From positions 1 through 25,745 of the forward strand of contig CAYMUB010000022.1 in the NCBI GenBank assembly GCA_964393545.1: 25,745 bases of DNA, given 5' to 3'. This document shows, piece after piece, positions 7,970 through 13,760 of the stretch. Below the pieces are notes generated by a model. It had not been told where the DNA came from, made no database searches, and saw only the letters and a list, made by a program, of their open reading frames with translations. Every line of letters starts with the position of its first letter. Positions within the stretch are counted from its first letter, which is position 1. The DNA comes from CAYMUB01 sp964393545 (GTDB taxonomy: Bacteria; Patescibacteriota; Microgenomatia; Daviesbacterales; UBA10151). A program made the position numbers and the translations under genes.

Positions 7970-9091
7970 ATGGTTACTATGGAGGAGCTGCTTGCTTCTC
8001 AGACTAAAAAATTTACTACTCTTTCCCGCAATCAACAAGTTGAAGGTGAAGTTGTTTCCATTAATGACAAAGAAATAATTCTGGATTTAGGTGCTAAATC
8101 TGAGGGAGTTTTACAAAAAAGAGAACTTTCTCCCGAACAAACTAAAGATTTAAAGTTAGGTGGAAAAATCAAAGTTTTCATCTCTCAGGTTGAGAATGAA
8201 TCCGGTCAAGTGGTGGTATCAACTTCCTATCAATCCAAACCAGCCAGTTTTTCAGGTAGAGGAAGCAGAAAAGATAAGAAAGGTTCCAGATTTGGTGATT
8301 CCAGACGGAATCACAGATTTGATGAGGGTAGGTTTATTCAAGCTCAAAATTCCAAAAGTAAAATTCAGGCAGTTGTCTTAGAAGTTAATAAAGGAGGATT
8401 AATTGTAGAAGTTGATGGGACCAGAGGGTTTTTACCCAATTCTCAAGTAGGTTTTGAACTGATTAGCAAATCAGGTCAGGGTCTGGAAAAATTGATTGGC
8501 CAGACATTAAGCCTGATTGTTATTGAAGTTGATTCCAGCAACAATAAACTGATTTTTAGCCAAAGAGGACAAGTTTTAGAAGAAGTTAAGAATAAATTAA
8601 AAGCTTTCAAAATAAATCAAAAGGTTAAAGGCAAGATTGTGGCAGTGCTGCCTTTTGGATTAGTAGTTGATGTAGATGGAGTGGAAGGATTAGTCTTTAT
8701 CTCTGATACATCCTGGGATAAAGTTGAGGATTTATCAAAGCTGTTTTCAGCAGGTAAAGAAATAGAAGTAGCAGTAATTGGCATTGATGAAAATTTTGGC
8801 AGGCTTAATTTATCCATTAAACAATTAATTGAAGATCCTTTCTCCAAATTAGTTGAAAAATATCCAGCAGACGAAGTAGTTAAAGCAGAAGTATTATCAG
8901 TTACTGATTTAGGTATAGTTTTTAAATTGGAAGAAGGAGTAGAAGGATTACTCCCTGTATCAAAAACAGGTTCGACCATCTATGAAGTTGGTAAAAGTAT
9001 GAATGTTTTGGTTGATTCTGTTGATGTCCGTAGAAGATTAATTAACCTGGCTCCATTTGTTACCTCCACTGAGGGTCTTATTTACAAATAA
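7970..9091 (+). CDS. rpsA: S1 RNA-binding domain protein (ribosomal protein S1-like)
   Basis: The 373-residue protein is built of four S1 (OB-fold) repeats: about residues 20-75 (QVEGEVVSINDKEIILDLG), 127-200 (IQAVVLEVNKGGLIVEVDG), 216-288 (VKGKIVAVLPFGLVVDVDG) and 300-362 (VKAEVLSVTDLGIVFKLEEG). A basic Gly/Arg/Ser linker (residues about 90-115) separates repeats one and two. S1 proteins bind single-stranded mRNA on the 30S subunit and help load mRNAs lacking a strong Shine-Dalgarno, which would suit this window. The length is similar to short S1 homologues and well below the six-repeat E. coli protein. AGGTG about 8 nt before the ATG is a plausible ribosome site. A second ATG at 7979 is possible. 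A small S1-family regulator is the alternative reading. Confidence 0.85.
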   Translation: MVTMEELLASQTKKFTTLSRNQQVEGEVVSINDKEIILDLGAKSEGVLQKRELSPEQTKDLKLGGKIKVFISQVENESGQVVVSTSYQSKPASFSGRGSRKDKKGSRFGDSRRNHRFDEGRFIQAQNSKSKIQAVVLEVNKGGLIVEVDGTRGFLPNSQVGFELISKSGQGLEKLIGQTLSLIVIEVDSSNNKLIFSQRGQVLEEVKNKLKAFKINQKVKGKIVAVLPFGLVVDVDGVEGLVFISDTSWDKVEDLSKLFSAGKEIEVAVIGIDENFGRLNLSIKQLIEDPFSKLVEKYPADEVVKAEVLSVTDLGIVFKLEEGVEGLLPVSKTGSTIYEVGKSMNVLVDSVDVRRRLINLAPFVTSTEGLIYK

Positions 9092-9155
9092 GTATAAAGT
9101 TAAAAATTCAAAGTAAAAAAAGTTTTTTCCTTTTTACTTTTTCCTTTTAACTTGT
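9092..9155. repeat. AT-rich inverted heptad arrays between the S1 gene and radA
   Basis: Directly after the S1 stop codon come units such as GTATAAA, GTTAAAA, ATTCAAA and GTAAAAA. They are followed by opposing units TTTTTAC, TTTTTCC and TTTTAAC. AAGTTAAAA (9097-9105) pairs with TTTTAACTT (9145-9153), and AAAGTAAAAA (9110-9119) with TTTTTACTTT (9131-9140), giving a long imperfect hairpin. It may act as a terminator, and its right arm overlaps the radA -35 region. Confidence 0.6.
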
Positions 9156-9161
9156 CATAAT
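9133..9161 (+). promoter_or_regulatory. Probable leaderless promoter of radA
   Basis: TTTACT (9133-9138), a 17-nt spacer and CATAAT (9156-9161) resemble a sigma70 promoter. The -10 box ends 7 nt before the radA ATG, so transcription would begin at or next to the start codon. No Shine-Dalgarno sequence precedes the gene. Confidence 0.45.
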
Positions 9162-9167
9162 AGCCTC

Positions 9168-10472
9168 ATGGCAAAATCTCATTCAGTTTATATTTGTCAG
9201 CAGTGTAGCTATAAGTCTTCCCAATATTTAGGCAAATGTCCTCAGTGTGATTCCTGGAACTCATTTGTAGAAACAATAGAAGAAAAGGGTACAGGGTATA
9301 GGGTACAGGGTATAGTTGAAAAAGCAGAAATAATCAATCTCTCTAAGATAGAAAAAGCAGACTATAAAAGACTTGATACTGGCTTTGAAGAATTTAATAG
9401 AGTATTGGGCGGTGGAGTGGTTGCTGGATCATTAATACTGGTTTCAGGGGATCCAGGTATAGGAAAATCTACCTTACTCACCCAGCTGGCCTTAAATATA
9501 GATAAAGTTCTATATGTGGCTGGAGAAGAATCTGCCCAGCAAATTAAAATCAGAGTAGACAGGATCAAACCAAACAGCAATTTAGCTGTTTTAAATGAAA
9601 TAAATGTAGATGCAATCATGATGCAGATTGATACATTTAAACCGTCTTTAGTAATAGTTGATTCAATCCAAACTTTAGAAACTGAAGATTTAGAATCTGT
9701 GGCTGGGTCTGTGGGACAAGTTAGGGAATCAGCTCACAGATTACAAAGATTGGCCAAATCAATCCACGTACCAATATTTTTAGTAGGACATGTTACAAAA
9801 GAAGGCAACTTAGCTGGACCTAAAACTTTAGAGCATGTAGTTGATGTAGTTCTAAGTTTAGAAGGTGATTCAAATAGTATGTTTAGGATTTTAAGATCAA
9901 CCAAAAATAGGTTTGGTCCAGCTGATGAAGTGGGTATATTTGAAATGGCAGATAAAGGCATGATTGAAGTAAAAAATCCCTCTAAACTATTTTTGGAGGA
10001 AAAAGTAAAGGCTCCTGGTTCAGTGGTGGTACCAATTTTAACTGGGCTCCGTCCAATTTTAGTTGAGATTCAAGCCTTAGTGACTAAAACCAGCTTGCCA
10101 ATCCCCAGAAGAACAGGATCAGGGATAGATAATAACAGGTTACAATTGTTAGTGGCAGTTCTTCAAAGAAGAATGGGTTTGTCTCTTTGGGATCAAGATA
10201 TTTTTGTGAATGTAACTGGAGGACTTAAGGTAATTGAACCAGCTGCAGATTTGGCAATTTGCATGGCTATAATATCTTCTTTTAAAGACATTTCTGTGCC
10301 GGAGAAGTCTGTTTTTATAGGGGAGGTGGGATTACTGGGAGAGATAAGAAGTGTGCAGCAAATAGAAAAAAGAGCCAATGAAGCTAAAAAACTAGGTTTT
10401 TTAAAAGTAATTTCTCCTGAAAATACTAAATCTTTATCTCAGGCTGCAAGATTAGTTCTTGTTGATAACTAG
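9168..10472 (+). CDS. radA: DNA repair protein RadA
   Basis: The 434-residue protein has the full RadA order. A four-Cys zinc finger comes first (C10, C13, C24, C27; CQQCSYKSSQYLGKCPQC). The RecA-like ATPase core follows with Walker A GDPGIGKST (residues 94-102) and Walker B LVIVDSIQ. The RadA-specific KNRFG motif is at residues 246-250, and a C-terminal Lon-like domain completes it. RadA is a branch-migration helicase that processes recombination intermediates alongside RecA. The length is close to the usual 450 residues. Residues 40-50 (KGTGYRVQGIV), between the zinc finger and the ATPase core, are encoded by a perfect heptad repeat array. This flexible linker tolerates the insert. The gene appears leaderless. 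Downstream are a LytR_C protein and a yacL homologue, recalling the radA-disA-yacL order of Firmicutes without disA. Confidence 0.96.
   Translation: MAKSHSVYICQQCSYKSSQYLGKCPQCDSWNSFVETIEEKGTGYRVQGIVEKAEIINLSKIEKADYKRLDTGFEEFNRVLGGGVVAGSLILVSGDPGIGKSTLLTQLALNIDKVLYVAGEESAQQIKIRVDRIKPNSNLAVLNEINVDAIMMQIDTFKPSLVIVDSIQTLETEDLESVAGSVGQVRESAHRLQRLAKSIHVPIFLVGHVTKEGNLAGPKTLEHVVDVVLSLEGDSNSMFRILRSTKNRFGPADEVGIFEMADKGMIEVKNPSKLFLEEKVKAPGSVVVPILTGLRPILVEIQALVTKTSLPIPRRTGSGIDNNRLQLLVAVLQRRMGLSLWDQDIFVNVTGGLKVIEPAADLAICMAIISSFKDISVPEKSVFIGEVGLLGEIRSVQQIEKRANEAKKLGFLKVISPENTKSLSQAARLVLVDN
9287..9314 (+). repeat. In-frame heptad array in radA (GGGTAYA x4)
   Basis: Four exact 7-nt units alternate GGGTACA and GGGTATA. 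They give four GGG runs separated by 4-nt loops, a canonical G-quadruplex motif on the coding strand. No inverted partner array is found within the following 100 nt. The array is read in frame and codes for a short Gly-rich linker. Confidence 0.85.
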
Positions 10473-10517
10473 TGGAAAAGCCTTTGGTTTCGGGTTTGTG
10501 TTCGGGTTTTAGCAATA

Positions 10518-10526
10518 TGGTATTAT
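10518..10526 (+). promoter_or_regulatory. Extended -10 promoter of the LytR_C-domain gene
   Basis: TGG followed by TATTAT (10521-10526) forms an extended -10 element ending 8 nt before the ATG at 10534. No Shine-Dalgarno sequence is present, so the mRNA is probably leaderless. Upstream (10489-10509) TTCGGGTTT occurs twice, 12 nt apart, with no clear -35 box. Confidence 0.45.
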
Positions 10527-10533
10527 ATTAAAT

Positions 10534-11091
10534 ATGGATGAAGAAAACTTATCAGAGCCTCAAATGCCTAATTTAGCAAAAAAAGTAGCATCTGTGCCAG
10601 TCCAAACAGAAGCAATAAAAGTAAAGACTAACAAAAAATCCCCCAAAAGAATAATCTTTATTATCTTAGTAGTAATTATTTTGGCAGGACTGGGTTTTCT
10701 ATTATTTGAAACCAAAAGTTCTATTAAAAGACTGGTATTCAGACCTTCTCCCTTTCCTGTTCCAACACAGACTCCTGCTCCAACTGAGGCTCCTAAACTT
10801 TTGCAAAGGTCAGAGTGGAGCTTGGAAATTTTAAATGGTTCTGGGTCAACAGGCTTGGTTAAAAAAATGGCTATAAAAGTAAAAGAATTAGGTTATCCGG
10901 TGGTCAAAACAGGCAATGCAGACAAAAATAATTATGCTATCACTCAGATGTTGGTTAGAAAAGGCTTAGAAGATAAAATGGATTTAGTAATTGCTGATTT
11001 AAAAGATACTATTAAAATAGCCTCATTTGCAGGGGAGCTAAAAGATTCTACTGCCTCTGCCAGAATAATTTTAGGTAAAGACAGTATTTAG
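10534..11091 (+). CDS. Membrane-anchored LytR_C-domain protein
   Basis: The 185-residue protein has a basic cytoplasmic N-terminus of about 40 residues and one membrane helix (RIIFIILVVIILAGLGFLLF). A Pro/Thr linker (PFPVPTQTPAPTEAP) follows, and then a C-terminal domain starting WSLEILNGSGSTGLVKKMA. That segment, with the Gly-rich turn and the later NADKNNYAITQMLVRKG, matches the LytR_C (LytR/CpsA/Psr C-terminal) domain, here without the catalytic LCP domain. Such stand-alone domains are assumed to act at the cell envelope, but their exact role is unsettled. The gene lies between radA and the yacL-like gene on the same strand. Topology is N-in, C-out. Confidence 0.75.
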   Translation: MDEENLSEPQMPNLAKKVASVPVQTEAIKVKTNKKSPKRIIFIILVVIILAGLGFLLFETKSSIKRLVFRPSPFPVPTQTPAPTEAPKLLQRSEWSLEILNGSGSTGLVKKMAIKVKELGYPVVKTGNADKNNYAITQMLVRKGLEDKMDLVIADLKDTIKIASFAGELKDSTASARIILGKDSI

Positions 11092-11184
11092 TCTCTTTAC
11101 CCTTACTCTTTTTTGTGTCACAATACAAAATAGGTTAGGGTTTTTCTTATTTATTTTATTTCCCTGCCAGAAGGAATTATTTTC

Positions 11185-12087
11185 GTGCGTATAAAACTTG
11201 TTTTACGCCTAATATTGGCGTTTATTTTTGCCACATTTGCAGCTATATATTCACAACTGATCCCTCCTTTAACAGGAGGAGATACTTTTATAGTCAGAGC
11301 TTTATTGACTACGGCTGCAGGCGGGGTAGGGTATGTAGCTTTTCCTTCAATTGCCCGTTCAGTTAGAATAATTACTTTAACTACCTTTAACTTTGTAGTG
11401 CATAGAGTGTCCTCTGAAGTTTCCACCCAAATGCTCAGATTTTCCAGGCCAAGTACTCCATCTTTTTCTCAATCAGGTCAGTTAGGCAGTGTGGCTATTA
11501 CCAAACCTTTGATTTTAGATACTTCAGCCATTATTGATGGCAGAATTTTAGATATAGCAAAAACCGGGTTTATCTCCGGGTTGGTTCTAGTGCCTAAATT
11601 TGTTTTAACAGAATTACAGCAGGTGGCTGATTCTTCAGATGATCTAAAAAGACAGAGAGGCAGGCATGGTTTTGAAACAATAGAAGAGCTAAAAAAGATA
11701 AAAGCCCTCAGAATAGAAGTTTGGGATAAAGATCAATCAGGTAAGCTAGTGGATGATAAGATCATAAACTTAGCCAAAGGAGTAAATGGCAAAATTGTCA
11801 CTACTGATTTTAATTTAAATAAAGTAGCCTCAGTTTCCAATATTGCAGTTTTGAATGTAAATGATTTAGCAAATGCTGTAAAAACTGTTTCTCTGCCAGG
11901 AGAGAATTTTGAGATCAAAATTATGCATCTGGGCAAGGATAAACAGCAGGGAGTTGGGTATTTGAAAGATGGAACAATGGTAGTAATCTCAGATGGAGCT
12001 TCGAATATAGGTAAAACTATCAAAGTAGAGGTTACTAAAAACATTCAAACTCCTGCAGGGCGGATGATCTTTGCCAAGTTGGTTTAG
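11185..12087 (+). CDS. yacL: PIN/TRAM-domain membrane protein, YacL-like
   Basis: The 300-residue product starts at GTG with an AAGGA box about 10 nt upstream, one of the few clear Shine-Dalgarno starts here. Two N-terminal hydrophobic segments (residues about 5-28 and 36-56) anchor it. A PIN nuclease domain spans about 107-232 with acidic residues D112 (ILDTSAIIDGR), D118, E143, D190/D191 and D208 (VTTDFNL). A TRAM RNA-binding domain occupies about 238-300 (QQGVGYLKDGTMVVISDGA). B. subtilis YacL has the same order but is longer, with more membrane segments. The PIN/TRAM pairing suggests an RNA-cleaving enzyme at the membrane, though the substrate is unknown. Linkage with radA is a conserved context. 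Confidence 0.88.
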   Translation: MRIKLVLRLILAFIFATFAAIYSQLIPPLTGGDTFIVRALLTTAAGGVGYVAFPSIARSVRIITLTTFNFVVHRVSSEVSTQMLRFSRPSTPSFSQSGQLGSVAITKPLILDTSAIIDGRILDIAKTGFISGLVLVPKFVLTELQQVADSSDDLKRQRGRHGFETIEELKKIKALRIEVWDKDQSGKLVDDKIINLAKGVNGKIVTTDFNLNKVASVSNIAVLNVNDLANAVKTVSLPGENFEIKIMHLGKDKQQGVGYLKDGTMVVISDGASNIGKTIKVEVTKNIQTPAGRMIFAKLV

Positions 12088-12108
12088 CCTTATTTATGAA
12101 ACTCCTAC

Positions 12109-12137
12109 TTGACTATTCCACCCCATAGTGATAGAAT
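12109..12137 (+). promoter_or_regulatory. Promoter of the Tat-signal orphan gene
   Basis: TTGACT (12109-12114), a 17-nt spacer and TAGAAT (12132-12137) are near consensus. The ATG at 12148 lies 11 nt after the -10, giving a leader of only a few bases. The in-frame TTG at 12109 is the -35 box and not a start. Confidence 0.7.
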
Positions 12138-12147
12138 TCATCTTCAA

Positions 12148-13101
12148 ATGAATAGACTAGGACCTGAATTTGGAAGAAGATTTTTTTTAAAAGCTGCTGC
12201 ACTTGCCGTATTGTCTCCAAATCTATTAGTAGCTAGAACAACTGTTGCTTCACCTCTTTCAGCAGTCAGTATAGTAGATAATCCAGATGCCCCAGCCCCT
12301 GCTTTTGGCCGGATGAGTGTTCCTTGGGGAAGACTACAACCAGAAAATGCTACTGATAGTATTAGAAGGGCTTTAGGTAATTATGGAGAACTGGTTGTAA
12401 GGTTAGGTAGAAAAGATGTTGATCCTCTTGGTTACTTTGACCAGAGGGCAGAAAGACAAGCAGGTGCGTCAGACATAGCAGATAGAGGATTCTGTCCTGG
12501 AGCTCCTAAATTTGCCTTGTGGGGACCTCAAGTTGATGGTAGAGGAGTGGTTGAACTGCGAGGACTTTCTTTTAATGAATTTGATCAAAAAGCAATTGGC
12601 AGTTGGGCCTACCTAGGATTAGCTCCTGTTGAAGGCAGAGATTTTTCTTGGGATGGGGTAGCTATCACACCAAGACAGTTTCATATATTAAATAGTGAAT
12701 TAAGAGATAATAATATTCCTTATTCACTTGACACAGCTTTAAAAGCTTCTGGACAACCATGGATGAGGCCAGCTTTTGCTACTAAATTTGGTGTTGAGGA
12801 GGAAAATATAGTAAGAGGTCAGGTAGAAGTAGCAGAATATGATAGAAGTGGTGTAGGCTCTGCTTTTAGATCTTTTGGTATTAACTTTGCATACAGATTG
12901 AATGTTGATGATCCAAGCGATCAAGGAGGTTGGATTAACCAAGGTAATTGGAGATATGGTACGCTAAATGGTCGGATAGTTGGAGGGTTGCAGATCAATC
13001 CTGATTTTTCCCAAGTTTCTGCAGCTTATGGTGCCCAAAGAGAGGCTGTTGATTTAGAGGTAGCTGGTTTGGTATATGGCACAAAGATTACCCAAGAGTA
13101 A
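12148..13101 (+). CDS. Secreted orphan protein with a twin-arginine-like signal
   Basis: From the ATG at 12148 the protein has 317 residues. The N-terminus contains GRRFFLKAAALAVLSPNLLVA: a paired Arg, Phe and Leu-Lys matching the RRxFLK Tat motif, a modest hydrophobic core and an A-x-x-like cleavage region. The Tat pathway exports folded proteins, often with cofactors. The mature part is rich in Gly, Trp and aromatic residues (FALWGPQVDGRGVVELRGL, GWINQGNWRYGTLNGRI) and looks beta-rich. It has a single Cys (DRGFCPGAPKF). No known family is recognised. It stands alone between its own promoter and a 200-nt non-coding gap. Sec export using the same signal is the alternative. Confidence 0.75.
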   Translation: MNRLGPEFGRRFFLKAAALAVLSPNLLVARTTVASPLSAVSIVDNPDAPAPAFGRMSVPWGRLQPENATDSIRRALGNYGELVVRLGRKDVDPLGYFDQRAERQAGASDIADRGFCPGAPKFALWGPQVDGRGVVELRGLSFNEFDQKAIGSWAYLGLAPVEGRDFSWDGVAITPRQFHILNSELRDNNIPYSLDTALKASGQPWMRPAFATKFGVEEENIVRGQVEVAEYDRSGVGSAFRSFGINFAYRLNVDDPSDQGGWINQGNWRYGTLNGRIVGGLQINPDFSQVSAAYGAQREAVDLEVAGLVYGTKITQE

Positions 13102-13266
13102 TCAACCGTTTAAAAGTTTTCCACAATTATTCATTTTCTGTTAATAATTAAAAGTATACCCTTTGTTTAGGTTTCTATAACTGTCTAAACTAATCACCAT
13201 ATCCCCTTATAATAACTACAGGACTAGGTAAAGAGAGAGTAAAAAAACCTATGGGATTATTAAACC
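13102..13266. other. Non-coding gap, nothing recognised
   Basis: This AT-rich gap after the Tat-signal gene has no credible ORF, hairpin terminator or tRNA. TATAAT occurs at 13208-13213 but has no matching -35 box. The true promoter of the next small gene begins at 13267. Confidence 0.5.
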
Positions 13267-13295
13267 TTGACAAATAGTATTTTATTTGATAATCT
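13267..13295 (+). promoter_or_regulatory. Strong promoter of the 45-codon small gene
   Basis: TTGACA (13267-13272), a 17-nt spacer and TAATCT (13290-13295) form a near-consensus sigma70 promoter. The ATG at 13306 is 11 nt downstream, so the leader is 0-5 nt. Confidence 0.7.
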
Positions 13296-13305
13296 TTAAT
13301 TAACT

Positions 13306-13443
13306 ATGATATTTGCTGACAGGATTGTGGCCAGTTTTAGAAAAGATAAAAGGGCTAAAAGAAGAGTAGACACTATGTCTGAGCAGGTGAGAAAAGTGTT
13401 AGCAACAGCTGATCAAAAGTTAATACTAATGGTTAGAGGTTAA
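13306..13443 (+). CDS. Small basic protein of 45 residues, unknown
   Basis: The ORF starts MIFADRIVASFRKDKRAKRR and ends LILMVRG with TAA. It is strongly basic in the middle (RKDKRAKRRVD) with amphipathic helical ends. It is flanked by a near-consensus promoter whose -10 lies 11 nt before the ATG and by a strong intrinsic terminator that overlaps the stop codon. That compact promoter-ORF-terminator unit supports a real, independently transcribed small gene. There is no Shine-Dalgarno sequence, so leaderless translation is likely. The protein has no signal or membrane segment. Possible roles are nucleic-acid binding or a small regulator, but no family is recognised. A regulatory RNA with an incidental ORF is the alternative. 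Confidence 0.6.
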   Translation: MIFADRIVASFRKDKRAKRRVDTMSEQVRKVLATADQKLILMVRG

Positions 13444-13485
13444 AAAAAGATTCCCTGGAGGCAGACGGACCAGGGAGTCTTTTTT
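13443..13485 (+). terminator. Intrinsic terminator with loop motif GCAGACGGA
   Basis: An A-run plus GATTCCCTGG (to 13458) pairs with CCAGGGAGTC plus a T-run (13470-13485), giving a stem of about 16 bp with one G-U pair. The 11-nt loop (13459-13469) contains GCAGACGGA. It directly follows the small ORF and has a U-tract, so it should terminate transcription. Confidence 0.8.
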
Positions 13486-13509
13486 GAAATTTGCACATTT
13501 AAACACAAA

Positions 13510-13557
13510 AAAAGAGCATTACTACCGCAGACGGATCTCGAATAGCAATGCCCTTTT
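13510..13557 (+). terminator. Second hairpin/terminator with the same GCAGACGGA loop
   Basis: AAAAGAGCATTACTA (13510-13524) pairs with TAGCAATGCCCTTTT (13543-13557) with two A-C mismatches. The apical region holds GCAGACGGA (13527-13535), identical to the loop of the preceding hairpin, inside CCG-CAGA-CGG. T-rich DNA follows. It could be a backup terminator or a module of a structured RNA. Confidence 0.6.
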
Positions 13558-13566
13558 ATTAATTTC

Positions 13567-13601
13567 GAAAACAACTTCAAGAGCAGTTAGAAATTGTTTT
13601 C
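13567..13601 (+). other. Short stem-loop in the non-coding gap
   Basis: GAAAACAA (13567-13574) pairs perfectly with TTGTTTTC (13594-13601) around a 19-nt loop. This is an AU-rich 8-bp stem of unknown role. It may be the third element of the hairpin series at 13443-13691. Confidence 0.35.
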
Positions 13602-13660
13602 TAAAATAACAATAGACCAAATTTAAAAGGGTGTCAAGTCCTCAATTGGTATTTTGTATT

Positions 13661-13691
13661 GGAGGCTAATCTTGGGCAGGGATTAGTCTCC
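13661..13691. other. Inverted repeat upstream of the LPKTG-protein promoter
   Basis: GGAGGCTAATC (13661-13671) pairs with GATTAGTCTCC (13681-13691) through 11 bp with one G-U pair and a 9-nt loop. It ends 25 nt before the -35 box of the surface-protein gene. It could be an operator for a dimeric regulator or an RNA hairpin. It lacks a U-tract, so it is not a terminator on the plus strand. Confidence 0.5.
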
Positions 13692-13716
13692 AGTAGAGGA
13701 TATCATATATTGCCCA

Positions 13717-13745
13717 TTGACAAATCCTTTGTCCCATAGTATAAT
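13717..13745 (+). promoter_or_regulatory. Perfect-consensus promoter of the LPKTG protein gene
   Basis: TTGACA (13717-13722), a 17-nt spacer and TATAAT (13740-13745) match the sigma70 consensus exactly. The ATG at 13761 leaves a leader of roughly 9 nt with no Shine-Dalgarno sequence, so strong expression with near-leaderless translation is expected. Confidence 0.85.
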
Positions 13746-13760
13746 ACGCTGTAATTAAAT

